Positions 50,912 to 60,364 are shown, numbered from the stretch's first letter. The stretch: DNA of 64,000 bases from Bradyrhizobium sp. Gha (GCF_900113735.1 NZ_FOQM01000001.1:248001-312000), one strand, 5' to 3'. Made by a program: numbers and translations. The notes: a model not told the origin generated them from the sequence alone.

Positions 50912-51117
50912 GGCTTTCCTCGCTCGCGGGGCTTGGTGTCTGTCTGGCTTGGTCGGCGGCTTGAGCCGTTGCCATTCTTGTCATTGGCAGCGGCGCGACG
51001 CCGCTGCGCGGAGCCGCCCGCCGTTCGCGGGCCGGATGACGGCTCCTTCGGTCATTCGTTGACCAGGTGCGACATCGAGTCCAATATATAGAACGACACG
51101 ATTGATAGGGTTTCGCT

Positions 51118-52029
51118 ATGGATCTTCGCCAGCTCAGATACTTCATTGCCGTGGCCGAAGAGCGCAGCTTCACCCTCGCCGCACGGCGGCTGAACCTGTC
51201 GCAGCCGCCGCTCAGCCAGCATATCCAGGCGCTCGAGGCCGAGCTCGGCACCTCCCTGCTCTACAGGACCAGCCGCAAGGTGGAGCTGACGCAGGCGGGC
51301 GAAGCAATGCTGCTGCGCGGACGGGCAATCCTGCAACAAGTCAAATCCGCGGAGGACGAGGTGCGCTCGATCGGCGCCGGCCTGATCGGAACGCTGGATC
51401 TCGGCGCAACCGGCTCCATCCTGCGCGGCCGCCTCGCGGAGCTGCTGGCGGCCTACCGCGACGTGGCGCCCCTGGTCCGGATGACCGTGCACGAGCAGGC
51501 GCCGGCGCTCCAGATCGCCGCCCTGCTCAACCGGACCACCAACATCTCGCTCATGCGCGGCATCCCCAGGGAGCGCGACCTGACCAGCAAGCTGGCATGG
51601 CGGGAAGAGGTCGTTCTCGCCGTGCCCCGCACTCACCATTTGGCGAAACGCAAGCGCGTCGCGCTTGGTGAACTGGCATCCGAGGATCACGTCATCCTCG
51701 ATCCGAACAGCTCTGACTTCGCTCGCTACGTGCAGACCTGCTGCGTCGATGCCGGCTTCCTGCCCAAGGTGTCGCAGCAGGTCGTCGACGCGCAGTCGAT
51801 CCCGAGCTTGATCGCAGCAGGCTTCGGCGTCGCGCTCGTGCCGCAGTCGATCGCGCGCTTCACCACAGCCGACATCGCGTTTCGCCCGATCAGGCCCTCA
51901 CCGCCTGCAGCCGACGTGTTCCTGGTGTTCCGAGAAGACGAGACATCGATGGTGGTCCACAATTTCATCAAGCTTGCTGGTCAGCTCCTGAGCCACAGGA
52001 GCCGCTTGGGCGCGCGCCGAAGGGACTAA
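51118..52029 (+). CDS. LysR-family transcriptional regulator
   Basis: 303 residues: N-terminal winged HTH (residues 1-60; RSFTLAARRLNLSQPPLSQ) and a LysR substrate-binding domain (about 90-295). It is divergent from the DAACS-allA-allE operon, with a 206-bp gap that should hold the shared control region, as is usual for LysR regulators. The inducer would be predicted to be a pathway intermediate. I did not find a clear T-N11-A palindrome by eye. Confidence 0.9.
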   Translation: MDLRQLRYFIAVAEERSFTLAARRLNLSQPPLSQHIQALEAELGTSLLYRTSRKVELTQAGEAMLLRGRAILQQVKSAEDEVRSIGAGLIGTLDLGATGSILRGRLAELLAAYRDVAPLVRMTVHEQAPALQIAALLNRTTNISLMRGIPRERDLTSKLAWREEVVLAVPRTHHLAKRKRVALGELASEDHVILDPNSSDFARYVQTCCVDAGFLPKVSQQVVDAQSIPSLIAAGFGVALVPQSIARFTTADIAFRPIRPSPPAADVFLVFREDETSMVVHNFIKLAGQLLSHRSRLGARRRD

Positions 52030-52162
52030 AAGAACCCTCGCAAACGCGCTCAATGACCGAACGGCCCCGCCGTTGTCGGCCCGCTGACGTTGCCGGGCAT
52101 GCAATTCGTCTTGAACAGCTCACACGGCGGACGTAGCCGGTCAAAACCGTTGCAGCGCGGAC

Positions 52163-52176
52163 TGTTATCGATATCG
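52163..52176. promoter_or_regulatory. Degenerate LacI-type operator upstream of lacI-family gene
   Basis: TGTTATCGATATCG agrees at 12 of 14 positions with the palindrome TGTTATCGATAACA found at 53341 and 60369. It lies 82 bp upstream of the regulator start and could overlap a promoter (TTGCAG, 16 bp, TATCGT), suggesting autoregulation. Confidence 0.55.
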
Positions 52177-52257
52177 TAGGCAATGTATCCTTTTAACGCA
52201 AGCTGCGGCGGTACCAGCTTCGATCCCGCGACGCGCGCCCAAGAGAGATCACATGAG

Positions 52258-53307
52258 ATGAAACAAACTCGGGCGAAGACCGGAAAGAGCCCAAAGCGGG
52301 CGACGACCATGGCTGAGGTTGCAGCGCGTGCGGGCGTGTCCGCGATGACCGTCTCGCGCGCGTTGAAGAGCGACGGCGCCGTCTCAGAGGAGACGCGAAG
52401 CCGGATCCTCGCCGCCGTCGAAGAGCTCGGCTATGTGCTCGACCTGTCCGCAGGCGCGTTGTCGTCGAAGCGGACCGGATTCGTGGCGGCGCTGATCCCC
52501 TCCATCAACAACTCCAACTTCTCCGATACCGCACGCGGCATCACCGAAGCGATTGAAGGCCAGGGGCTCCAGATGCTGCTTGGCTACACCGACTACGACA
52601 TGGAGAAGGAAGAGCACCTCGTGCGTGCGATGCTGACGCGCCGGCCCGACGGCATCATCGTCACCGACGGAAGGCACACGCCGAAGGCGCGCCGCATGCT
52701 GCAATCCGCCGGCATTCCCGTGGTCGAGACTTGGGACCTGCCGGCTGACCCTATCGACAACGTCGTCGGCTTTTCCAACGCCGAGGCTTCGCGTGCGCTC
52801 GTGCATCGGCTTTACCAGAAGGGATATCGCAACATCGCCTTCATTGGCGGAGCAAGCCGCCGCGACACGCGCGGCGCCGATCGCCGTCTCGGCTACAAGC
52901 GCGCCGTCGAGGAACTCGGCCTCCCCGTCGGCCGCACCATCTCGTTCGGCAATCCCCCGATCTCGATGGAACAGGGCGGAGAGGCCATCGTCCATCTGAT
53001 CGAGCAATGGCCGGATGTGGATGCTGCGGTTTGCGTGTCCGACCTGTCTGCGTTCGGAGCCATAATGGAGTGTCATCGCCGCGGCTGGTCGGTCCCGGGC
53101 CGGATCGCGGTGGCAGGCTTCGGCGACTTCGAGGTGTCGCGCTGCTCCTGGCCGCGGATCACGACCGTCGCGGTCGACTGCCGCAACATCGGTCAGGAGG
53201 CCGGCCGCATCATGCTTCGCGCCATTGATGGCGTTCGAGAAGACAGGCGCCCCGGGCCGGAGACATTGATCGTGCCGTTCGAAATGATCGAGCGCGAAAG
53301 CACCTGA
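52258..53307 (+). CDS. LacI-family transcriptional regulator
   Basis: 349 residues from ATG 52258 (KQTRAKTGK); an in-frame ATG at 52183 would add a 25-residue leader with no family similarity. LacI HTH at about residues 16-40 (MAEVAARAGVSAMTVSRAL), hinge, then a periplasmic-binding-protein-like ligand domain of the GntR (gluconate)-like group. It precedes the ABC operon and its likely operators flank three transcription units. It should act as a repressor released by a sugar or sugar acid. Confidence 0.9.
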   Translation: MKQTRAKTGKSPKRATTMAEVAARAGVSAMTVSRALKSDGAVSEETRSRILAAVEELGYVLDLSAGALSSKRTGFVAALIPSINNSNFSDTARGITEAIEGQGLQMLLGYTDYDMEKEEHLVRAMLTRRPDGIIVTDGRHTPKARRMLQSAGIPVVETWDLPADPIDNVVGFSNAEASRALVHRLYQKGYRNIAFIGGASRRDTRGADRRLGYKRAVEELGLPVGRTISFGNPPISMEQGGEAIVHLIEQWPDVDAAVCVSDLSAFGAIMECHRRGWSVPGRIAVAGFGDFEVSRCSWPRITTVAVDCRNIGQEAGRIMLRAIDGVREDRRPGPETLIVPFEMIEREST

Positions 53308-53340
53308 GCTCTGCTTGACACCGGCGCCCGACTGGGTGCA

Positions 53341-53354
53341 TGTTATCGATAACA
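53341..53354. promoter_or_regulatory. LacI-family operator upstream of ABC operon
   Basis: Perfect 14-bp palindrome TGTTATCGATAACA, 104 bp upstream of the ATPase start, with a TTGACA -35-like hexamer 20 bp upstream (53315-53320). An identical core occurs at 60369-60382. Confidence 0.8.
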
Positions 53355-53457
53355 AACAGGACGCCATGATAGAGATGGCGATGCCAAGCGCCTGGTCATC
53401 GGTTGGGCATCCTCCAACCGATCACGATCGGCTGGTGATTTCGGGAGGAGAACCGGG

Positions 53458-54957
53458 ATGGCATCGGGTGCGCTGCGCTTCGATGGAATCGTCAAGTCGT
53501 TCGGCGGCACGCGTGCGCTCAAGGGTGTGAGCTTTGACGTCGGCCGCGGCGAAATCGTCGCCTTGCTCGGCGAAAACGGCGCGGGCAAATCGACCCTCAT
53601 CAAGGTGCTCGGCGGCATCCATCGCCCGGATGCCGGAGCGGTGACCATCGCAGGCGAGCCCTATCACCATGCGGCGGGCGGCGGCGCCGGGCACCAGCCG
53701 GTCGCCTTCATCCATCAGGATCTCGGTCTCATCGAATGGATGACGGTCGCCGAGAATGTTGGCCTCGCCCAGGGCTTTCCGCGAACCCGGCCGTTCGGCC
53801 TGATCGACTGGCGCGGCGCCGAGGCACGCGCGACCAAGGCGCTCGCGCTGGTGGGCTGCGATATCGATCCGACCACGCGGGTATCGAGCCTGTCACGCAC
53901 CGAGAAGTCGCTGGTCGCCATCGCCCGCGCGCTCGTCGTCAATTGCGATTTCCTGGTGCTCGACGAGCCGACGGCGAGCTTGCCGGCCGATGAGGTGGAG
54001 CGCCTGTTTGCGGCGCTGAGGCGCCTGCGCGGACAGGGCGTCGGCATGATCTATGTGTCGCACCGGCTTGACGAGATCTTCCGCATCGCTGATCGCGTCG
54101 TCGTCTTGCGGGATGGCCTGCTCGTCGGGGAGAAGGCGATCAGCGAGACTTCGCCCGAGGATCTGGTGCGACTGATCGTCGGCAGGCCCCTGATCGACAT
54201 GTTCGAGAAAGCCACCTCCCATTCCGGCAAGACGCGCGTGACGGTGCGGGGATTGATCACGCCGAAGGCCGGACCGGTCGATTTCGACGTGCGCGAGGGC
54301 GAACTCCTGGGGCTCGTGGGCTTGCGGGGCGCAGGCCAGGAGGAAGTCGGCCGCGCGCTATTCGGCGCCGTGGCGCATCGCGGCGAGATCCTCGTCGACG
54401 GCACGGCGCCGGATCTATCCAGCCCCGTGGCCGCCATGGCCGGTGGCATCGGGCTGGTGGCCCGTGACCGAACCGAAGAGTCGATCGCAGCATCCTTGTC
54501 AATCCGCGAGAATGTCTTCCTCAATCCCGGTGCCTCCGGGCGCGGCCTGCTCGACGTGCTCGCGCCAAAGCGCGAGGCGGAAGAGGCCGTCAAGCTCGGC
54601 GCCTTGGTGGGCTTGCGGCCCAATGATCCGCATCTCGCGATCGAAGGACTCTCGGGCGGCAACCAGCAGAAAGTCGTCGTCGGCCGTTGGCTTGCGACCG
54701 GACGCAAGCTGCTGGTGGCCGAAGATCCGACCGCCGGCGTCGACGTCGGCGCCAAAGCGGAGATCTATCGGCTCATCGCCCGTGCCATCGCCGAAGGGCT
54801 TGCCGTCGTCGTCGTCTCCACCGACTTCGAGGAAGTCGCGCACATCTGCCATCGCGCGCTCGTCTTCAACCGCGGCCGGATAATTAGCGAAATCACCGCC
54901 GATGCTCTGACGACGGAAGCCCTGATCACCGCCGCCTCGGCCTCCGAGGCCGCGTAA
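53458..54957 (+). CDS. Sugar ABC transporter ATPase (RbsA/MglA type, two NBDs)
   Basis: 499 residues behind GGGAGGAG. NBD1 has Walker A GENGAGKST (about residue 39), an LSRTEKSLVAIARAL signature variant and Walker B FLVLDEPTASL. NBD2 lacks a proper Walker A (GLRGAGQEEVGR), as is usual for this group, but keeps LSGGNQQKVVVGRWL and VAEDPTAGVDVG. It powers a CUT2-type monosaccharide importer with the permease and binding protein encoded next. First gene after the operator at 53341. Confidence 0.92.
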   Translation: MASGALRFDGIVKSFGGTRALKGVSFDVGRGEIVALLGENGAGKSTLIKVLGGIHRPDAGAVTIAGEPYHHAAGGGAGHQPVAFIHQDLGLIEWMTVAENVGLAQGFPRTRPFGLIDWRGAEARATKALALVGCDIDPTTRVSSLSRTEKSLVAIARALVVNCDFLVLDEPTASLPADEVERLFAALRRLRGQGVGMIYVSHRLDEIFRIADRVVVLRDGLLVGEKAISETSPEDLVRLIVGRPLIDMFEKATSHSGKTRVTVRGLITPKAGPVDFDVREGELLGLVGLRGAGQEEVGRALFGAVAHRGEILVDGTAPDLSSPVAAMAGGIGLVARDRTEESIAASLSIRENVFLNPGASGRGLLDVLAPKREAEEAVKLGALVGLRPNDPHLAIEGLSGGNQQKVVVGRWLATGRKLLVAEDPTAGVDVGAKAEIYRLIARAIAEGLAVVVVSTDFEEVAHICHRALVFNRGRIISEITADALTTEALITAASASEAA

Positions 54958-55005
54958 CGGACAATTCGCACGACGCCGACGCAAGGCGCCCGCCGGGAGG
55001 AACGC

Positions 55006-56064
55006 ATGGGAATGAATTCGATCGAGTCGAATGCACTGGAACCGACGCGCGCCGATCTCGCCGGCGCGTCGGTGTCGCATAAGATCACGCGCCTCTTGCC
55101 GGTCTATGGCCTGCCGATCATCACGGTGGCGCTGATCGCCCTGTTCTCGATCCTGTTGCCCAACACATTTCCGACGCTTCTCAATCTGCGTTCGATCGTT
55201 TCCGACAAATCGATCATCGCCATGCTCTCGCTCGCGGCGATGATCCCGATGGCCGCCGGGAAGATCGACCTCACGGTCGGCTATGGCATCGTGCTCTGGC
55301 ACATCCTGGTGATCAGCCTGCAAACCGCTTTCGGCCTGCCCTGGCCGATCGCAGTCCTCGTCGTGATCTGCCTCGGCGCCTTCACGGGCCTCCTCAATGG
55401 TCTGCTGGTCGAAGTCGCGCGCATCGACAGCTTCATCGCCACGCTCGGCACCGGCACGGTGCTCTATGCGCTGGCGCTTTGGCACACCGGCGGTCGGCAG
55501 GTCGTCGCGATGCTGCCGGACGGCTTCCTCGCCCTCAACGGCACGATGGTTTTCGGCCTACCGATCACCGGCTTCTATGTGCTCGTCCTCGCGGTGGCGA
55601 TGTGGCTGATGCTCGAATATCTGCCGATCGGCCGCTACATCTACGCCATCGGCGCCAACCCGAAGACGGCCGCACTCAACGGCATTCCGGTGCAGCGCTT
55701 CACGGTCGGCGCCTTCATGGCCTCCGGCATCCTCACCGCGGTCACCGGCGTCCTGCTTGCCTCGAAGCTACGCATCGGCCAGGCGAGCGTCGGCCTCGAA
55801 TATCTGCTCCCCGCGCTGGTTGGCGCCTTTCTCGGCTCGACCACGATCAAGCCCGGGCGCGTCAACGTCTGGGGCACCATCATCGGCGTCGCCGTGCTCG
55901 CGGTCGGCATCGCCGGCATCCAGCAATTCGGCGGCTCATTCTGGGTCGAACCGCTCTTCAATGGCCTGACGCTGCTCGCCGCGATCGGCATGGCCGGCTA
56001 CGCGCAGAGAAAGCGCGGCGCCGTTGCGAAGGTCCCCGCCGGCGCACCTGATCGTAAGCCCTGA
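55006..56064 (+). CDS. Sugar ABC transporter permease (RbsC type)
   Basis: 352 residues, about eight to ten helices, BPD_transp_2 family. Visible blocks: MIPMAAGKIDLTVGYGI, SFIATLGTGTVLYALALW, YIYAIGANPKTAALNGIPV and PALVGAFLGSTTIKPGRVNVWG. A strong GGGAGG site precedes the ATG, 48 bp after the ATPase stop. One permease gene only, so it should act as a homodimer. Confidence 0.9.
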   Translation: MGMNSIESNALEPTRADLAGASVSHKITRLLPVYGLPIITVALIALFSILLPNTFPTLLNLRSIVSDKSIIAMLSLAAMIPMAAGKIDLTVGYGIVLWHILVISLQTAFGLPWPIAVLVVICLGAFTGLLNGLLVEVARIDSFIATLGTGTVLYALALWHTGGRQVVAMLPDGFLALNGTMVFGLPITGFYVLVLAVAMWLMLEYLPIGRYIYAIGANPKTAALNGIPVQRFTVGAFMASGILTAVTGVLLASKLRIGQASVGLEYLLPALVGAFLGSTTIKPGRVNVWGTIIGVAVLAVGIAGIQQFGGSFWVEPLFNGLTLLAAIGMAGYAQRKRGAVAKVPAGAPDRKP

Positions 56065-56167
56065 AACATTGATGAAGTTCGTGACCTGCGACGAGCCTGT
56101 CACAACGGAAAGTCCGGCGGAGGGCCGGCGAAACACAGAAACGGCATCACACCAAGGAGAACGCTCT

Positions 56168-57268
56168 ATGTTGCATTCGATCATTCGAACCGGCGCCGTC
56201 GTCGCCGGGCTCGCGTTCGGTCTCGCGTCTGCCCACGCCGACTCGCTCGCGGACGCCAAGTCCTTCGTCGACAAATATGCTTCCAAGGTCGACAAGTGGG
56301 ATGGTCCGACCACCGCTCCGAAAATCGCGAAGGGCAAGACCATCGTCGTGCTCGCGTCCGACATGAAGAACGGCGGCGTGCTCGGCGTCACCAAGGGCAT
56401 CGAGGAGGCCGCCAAGGCCGCCGGCTGGACCGTGCGCACGCTTGACGGCGCCGGCTCGGTCTCCGGCCGCACCGCCGCCTTCGGCCAGGCCATGACGCTC
56501 AAGCCCGACGGCCTCGTCATCTGCGGCTTCGACGCGGTCGAGCAGAAGCCCGGCATGGAAGCGGCCAAGGCCGCCAAGATCCCGATGGTGTCCTGGCACG
56601 CCGCTCCCGTTATCGGTCCCGTGCCCGAAGCCGGCGTGTTCGCCAATGTGACGACGGATCCGATGGCGGTCTCCACCGCCGCGGCCAACTGGGCGTTCGT
56701 CGACGCGGGTGGCAAGCCGGGCGTGATCATCTTCACCGACTCGACCTACGAGATCGCAATCGCCAAGGCCAAGAAGATGAAAGAGGTCATCGAAGCACTC
56801 GGGGGCAAGGTGCTCGAATGGGTCGATACGCCGATCGCCGAGACCTCGACACGCATGCCGCAGCTCACCACCTCGCTGCTGCAAAAGCATGGTGCGGCCT
56901 GGACGCATTCGCTGGCGATCAACGACCTCTATTATGACTTCATGGCGCCCTCGCTCTCCGCGGCCGGCATCAAGGGCACCGGCGCGCCCGTGAACGTCGC
57001 CGCGGGCGACGGCTCCGAAAGCGCCTATCAGCGCATCCGCTCCGGCGCCTACCAGGCCGTCACCGTGGCCGAGCCGCTGAACCTTCAGGGCTGGCAGCTC
57101 GTCGACGAGTTGAACCGCGCCATCGCCGGAGAGAAGTGGTCGGGTTACGTCTCGCCACTGCACGTGGTGACCAAGGCCAACATCGAATTCGACGGCGGCC
57201 CGACCAACACGTTCGATCCGGGCAATGGCTACCGCGACGCCTACAAGAAAGCCTGGGGCCTCCAGTAA
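56168..57268 (+). CDS. Sugar ABC transporter substrate-binding protein (RbsB type)
   Basis: 366 residues from ATG 56168 behind AAGGAGA; the in-frame ORF to 56024 overlaps the permease gene and lacks a signal peptide start. Signal peptide ends near AHADS (residue 26). Peripla_BP_4 features: KTIVVLASDMKNGGVLGVTKGI, LKPDGLVICGFDAVEQ, GKPGVIIFTDSTYEIAIAKA. Periplasmic receptor of the importer; ligand is probably a hexose, pentose or sugar acid. A 7-bp hairpin follows the stop, as is common after highly expressed binding-protein genes. Confidence 0.9.
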   Translation: MLHSIIRTGAVVAGLAFGLASAHADSLADAKSFVDKYASKVDKWDGPTTAPKIAKGKTIVVLASDMKNGGVLGVTKGIEEAAKAAGWTVRTLDGAGSVSGRTAAFGQAMTLKPDGLVICGFDAVEQKPGMEAAKAAKIPMVSWHAAPVIGPVPEAGVFANVTTDPMAVSTAAANWAFVDAGGKPGVIIFTDSTYEIAIAKAKKMKEVIEALGGKVLEWVDTPIAETSTRMPQLTTSLLQKHGAAWTHSLAINDLYYDFMAPSLSAAGIKGTGAPVNVAAGDGSESAYQRIRSGAYQAVTVAEPLNLQGWQLVDELNRAIAGEKWSGYVSPLHVVTKANIEFDGGPTNTFDPGNGYRDAYKKAWGLQ

Positions 57269-57286
57269 GCCTCCTCTCCGCTCCCC

Positions 57287-57305
57287 GAGCACGATGACCG
57301 TGCTC
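57287..57305 (+). terminator. Hairpin after binding-protein gene
   Basis: 7-bp stem (GAGCACG / CGTGCTC) with a 5-nt loop, 18 bp after the binding-protein stop. No T run; more likely an RNA-stabilising or partial-termination hairpin within the operon. Confidence 0.4.
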
Positions 57306-57366
57306 CCTCGGCGGTCCGTCGCAAGCTGACCGCCGATTGTTCTTCCACACTCAGACAGACGAGCGA

Positions 57367-57711
57367 ATGCCGATGTATATCCGTTGTGCTTTCTTCAGTG
57401 GCAGCGTCAAGCCCGGGCGCGAAGCCGAATTCACCGCCTATGTTCGCGAGAAGCTCGTGCCGCTGTGGACGCGCTTTCCCGGTGCCGAGGAGGTTCGCGT
57501 GCTGCGGCAGGAAGAGAGCGACAGCGACGCCCAGCGTTACGAGATGGTGCTCGCGATCCGCTATCCCTCGCGCCAGGCCATCGAGGAGGCGCTTGCTTCG
57601 CCGGTTCGCTTGGAGAGCCGCGAAGTGACCAAGGGGCTCACCGAGATGTTCGATGGCTCGATCTTCCACACGGTGTTCAAGGCCGACGACTTTGCGTTAC
57701 CGACGGATTAG
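57367..57711 (+). CDS. Small dimeric alpha-beta barrel protein
   Basis: 114 residues from ATG 57367 (ATG 57373 is equally possible). Predicted beta-alpha-beta-beta-alpha-beta pattern: IRCAFFSGSVKPGREAEFTA, then EEVRVLRQEES, YEMVLAIRYPSRQAIEEAL, and a C-terminal FDGSIFHTVFKA strand. It resembles ABM/EthD-like stress-responsive or mutarotase-like small barrels. In a sugar operon a mutarotase role is possible, but no catalytic residues confirm it. The SMP-30 gene follows 18 bp later. Confidence 0.72.
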   Translation: MPMYIRCAFFSGSVKPGREAEFTAYVREKLVPLWTRFPGAEEVRVLRQEESDSDAQRYEMVLAIRYPSRQAIEEALASPVRLESREVTKGLTEMFDGSIFHTVFKADDFALPTD

Positions 57712-57729
57712 TCGCGGAGATCTGACACG

Positions 57730-58635
57730 GTGAGCACCTACGACATTCTCGACCCGCGCTTCCAAGGGTTGATCATCGGGCACGCCAAGCTCGACAAGCT
57801 CTGGACCGGCAGCCGCTGGGCCGAGGGCCCGGTCTATGTGCCGGCCGCCAAGTCGCTGCTGTGGTCCGATATTCCCAATGATCGCGTGCTGCGCTTCGAC
57901 GAGACCGACGGCTCGGTCTCGGTGTTCGAAAGCCCCTGCGGCTATCACAACGGCCATACGCGCGACGCGCTCGGCCGCGTCATCGCCTGCGAGCACGGTG
58001 GCCGTCGCATCTCGCGGCTCGAGGCAAATGGCCAATGGATCGCACTGGTCGAGCGCTTTCAAGGAAAGCGCTTCAATTCCCCGAACGATGTCGTCGTCAA
58101 GTCGGATGGAACGATCTGGTTCTCCGACCCGACCTACGGCATCGACAGCGAGTATGAGGGGCATGCCGGACCGAGCGAGATCGGCGCCAGCAACGTCTAT
58201 CGCTTCGATCCGGCAAGCGGCGCGTTGTCCGCTGTCGTGACCGACATGGTGAAGCCGAACGGTCTCGCCTTCTCGCCCGACGAGCGGCTGCTCTATGTGG
58301 CCGAAACCGGTGCGACGCACGTGCCTGGCTTGCCAGCCGTCATTCGCGCCTACGACGTGGCATCGAGTGGGCTTGCGGTTGACGAAGGCCGCATCTTCGC
58401 GACGTCTCAGGCCGGGTTCTACGATGGATTCCGCCTCGATCGGAACGGCAACATCTGGACGTCGACGGCGGATGCAGTTGCGGTCTACGCGCCGGACGGC
58501 ACGCTGATTGGGCGCATTCCGGTGCCTGAAATCGTCTCCAATTTGACCTTCGGCGGGCCGAAGCGGAACAGGCTCTACATCACCGCGCAGACTTCGCTCT
58601 ATGCGATCTACGTCAACGCGCACGGGCTTTCCTGA
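57730..58635 (+). CDS. SMP-30/gluconolactonase/LRE family lactonase
   Basis: 301 residues from GTG 57730. Six-bladed propeller with metal-ligand candidates: Glu in WAEGPVYV (about residue 32), Asn in FNSPNDVVVKSDG, Asp in YDGFRLDRNGNIW. It should hydrolyse a sugar lactone to the acid, the step between a sugar dehydrogenase and the sugar-acid enzymes. Last gene of the plus-strand ABC operon; the convergent dehydrogenase gene ends 4 bp away. Confidence 0.88.
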   Translation: MSTYDILDPRFQGLIIGHAKLDKLWTGSRWAEGPVYVPAAKSLLWSDIPNDRVLRFDETDGSVSVFESPCGYHNGHTRDALGRVIACEHGGRRISRLEANGQWIALVERFQGKRFNSPNDVVVKSDGTIWFSDPTYGIDSEYEGHAGPSEIGASNVYRFDPASGALSAVVTDMVKPNGLAFSPDERLLYVAETGATHVPGLPAVIRAYDVASSGLAVDEGRIFATSQAGFYDGFRLDRNGNIWTSTADAVAVYAPDGTLIGRIPVPEIVSNLTFGGPKRNRLYITAQTSLYAIYVNAHGLS

Positions 58636-58639
58636 ATTC

Positions 58640-59521
58640 TCACGCTGGCGGCGTTCGCTCCGCCCAGAATTCCATCAGCGCAGCCTGATCCATCGCACCA
58701 CAGCCGATTGCGGTCAGAAGGCGATGGATCTCGGCGCAGACGACGGTCATCGGCATCGCGATTCCGGTCTGACGCGCCAGATCCTGCGCACCGTTCAGAT
58801 CCTTGACCATGTTGTCGATGCGCCCCGTCGGCCGGTAGTCGCGCGCGGCGAAGCGCGGCATGTACTCCTGGAGGATGGCGCTGTCCGCCCGGCCGCCGCG
58901 CAACGCTGGCGGGATCTTGGCCGCATCGACGCCGGAGGCCTCCGCCAACGCGGTCGCCTCGGCAACCGCGACGAAGTTGAGAGCGCACAAGACCTGGTTG
59001 ATGAGCTTGGTGGTCTGTCCTGCACCGCTCGGACCCATATGCGTGAAGTTCGAGGCGACCTCGGCGAGCACCACTCGTGCCTCCGCGACGTCTGCTGCCT
59101 CTCCGCCGGCCATGCAGGTCAACTGACCGATCGCGGCCTTCGGCGCGCCGCCCGACAACGGGCTGTCGACCCAGCGCAGGCCGGCTGTTTCAGCGTCTTT
59201 CGCCAGTTCGCGCGTTGATTGCGGATCGATCGAGGACATGTCGATGATCAGCGTGCCTTTCCGCGCGCCCTCCGCGACACCCGCCGGTCCAAACACCGCC
59301 GCTCGCACGATTCTCGGCGAGTTGAGGCTGAGGACCACCGCGTCGGCCTCGGCCGCAGCGCTCGCGGCAGACGCGACTGCGATTGCGCCTTTTTCAACGA
59401 GACCAGCGACCTTTGCAGGATCGAGATCGAACACCAGGACGCGGGTCCCGGTCTCGGCGAGGCGCGCTCCAATCGCGCCGCCCATGGCGCCGGCGCCGAT
59501 CAATGCGACTGGACGGGGCAT
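58640..59521 (-). CDS. 3-Hydroxyisobutyrate dehydrogenase-family oxidoreductase
   Basis: 293 residues from ATG 59521 behind GGAGATG. N-terminal Rossmann motif LIGAGAMGGAIGARL, substrate block VDSPLSGGAPKA, catalytic lysine in TTKLINQVLCALNF. The family includes tartronate-semialdehyde reductase, L-threonate dehydrogenase and related beta-hydroxyacid enzymes; I cannot choose among them. It follows the SDR gene by 45 bp, downstream of the operator at 60368. Confidence 0.87.
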   Translation of the reverse strand: MPRPVALIGAGAMGGAIGARLAETGTRVLVFDLDPAKVAGLVEKGAIAVASAASAAAEADAVVLSLNSPRIVRAAVFGPAGVAEGARKGTLIIDMSSIDPQSTRELAKDAETAGLRWVDSPLSGGAPKAAIGQLTCMAGGEAADVAEARVVLAEVASNFTHMGPSGAGQTTKLINQVLCALNFVAVAEATALAEASGVDAAKIPPALRGGRADSAILQEYMPRFAARDYRPTGRIDNMVKDLNGAQDLARQTGIAMPMTVVCAEIHRLLTAIGCGAMDQAALMEFWAERTPPA

Positions 59522-59566
59522 CACGACATCTCCGCGGTGACCTGGTGGATGCTTCGACGGCAAGAC

Positions 59567-60322
59567 TCAGAGCGAAGCTGTGATGCCGCCGTCGACATAG
59601 AGCACGTGTCCGTTGACGAACGAGGACGCGGGCGAGGCGAGAAAGATGCAGGCGCCGACGAGTTCCTCGACCTTGCCCCAGCGCCCTGCCGGCGTGCGCT
59701 TTTCGAGCCAGGCCGAGAATGCGGGGTCCGCGACCAGTGCGGCATTGAGCGGCGTGTCGAAATAACCGGGCGCGATGGCGTTGACCTGAAGGCCGTATTT
59801 CGCCCAGTCCGTCGCCATGCCCTTGGTCAGGTTTCCGACCGCTCCCTTCGTGGCCGTATAGGGCGCGATCGACGGGCGCGCGAGTGCGGTCTGCACTGAA
59901 GCGATGTTGATGATCTTGCCTGCACGACGTCCGATCATGTGGCGCGCACAGGCCTGACCGACGTTGAAGACCGACGCGATGTTGGTCTGCAGCAGGCGCT
60001 GAAACGCGTCTTCAGGAAACTCCTCGAGTGGCGCGCGGTGCTGCATGCCCGCATTGTTGACGAGAATGTCAATGCGCCCGATGTCCGTCTCGAAGCGATC
60101 GACGGCCACTCGCGCCGCGCCGTGGTCGGTGGCATCGAAAGCGAGCGTTCGCGCCCCCGCAATGGAGCTGGCGGCAACGGCGAGCTTGGCTTCGTCCCGG
60201 CCGTTGAGCACGACTTCCGCGCCGGCCTCGGACAAACCGCGCGCGAGCGCAAGGCCAATGCCTTGGGACGATCCCGTGATGAGGGCGCGGCGCCCTTTCA
60301 GATCGAACAAGTTGATCGCCAC
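59567..60322 (-). CDS. SDR oxidoreductase, gluconate 5-dehydrogenase-like
   Basis: 251 residues. Classical SDR: TGSSQGIGLALARGL, NNAG, catalytic Tyr-x3-Lys in YTATKGAVGN, and a C-terminal GHVLYVDGG. The N-terminal LFDLKGRRALITGSSQG is very like IdnO-type gluconate 5-dehydrogenases. First gene of the two-gene minus unit; its promoter (TTGACA, 17 bp, CATAGT) contains the LacI-type operator in the spacer. Confidence 0.87.
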   Translation of the reverse strand: MAINLFDLKGRRALITGSSQGIGLALARGLSEAGAEVVLNGRDEAKLAVAASSIAGARTLAFDATDHGAARVAVDRFETDIGRIDILVNNAGMQHRAPLEEFPEDAFQRLLQTNIASVFNVGQACARHMIGRRAGKIINIASVQTALARPSIAPYTATKGAVGNLTKGMATDWAKYGLQVNAIAPGYFDTPLNAALVADPAFSAWLEKRTPAGRWGKVEELVGACIFLASPASSFVNGHVLYVDGGITASL

Positions 60323-60364
60323 CCTGCCTTCTCCTCTTGCATCTCGACATCCACGTTCCGTCGA

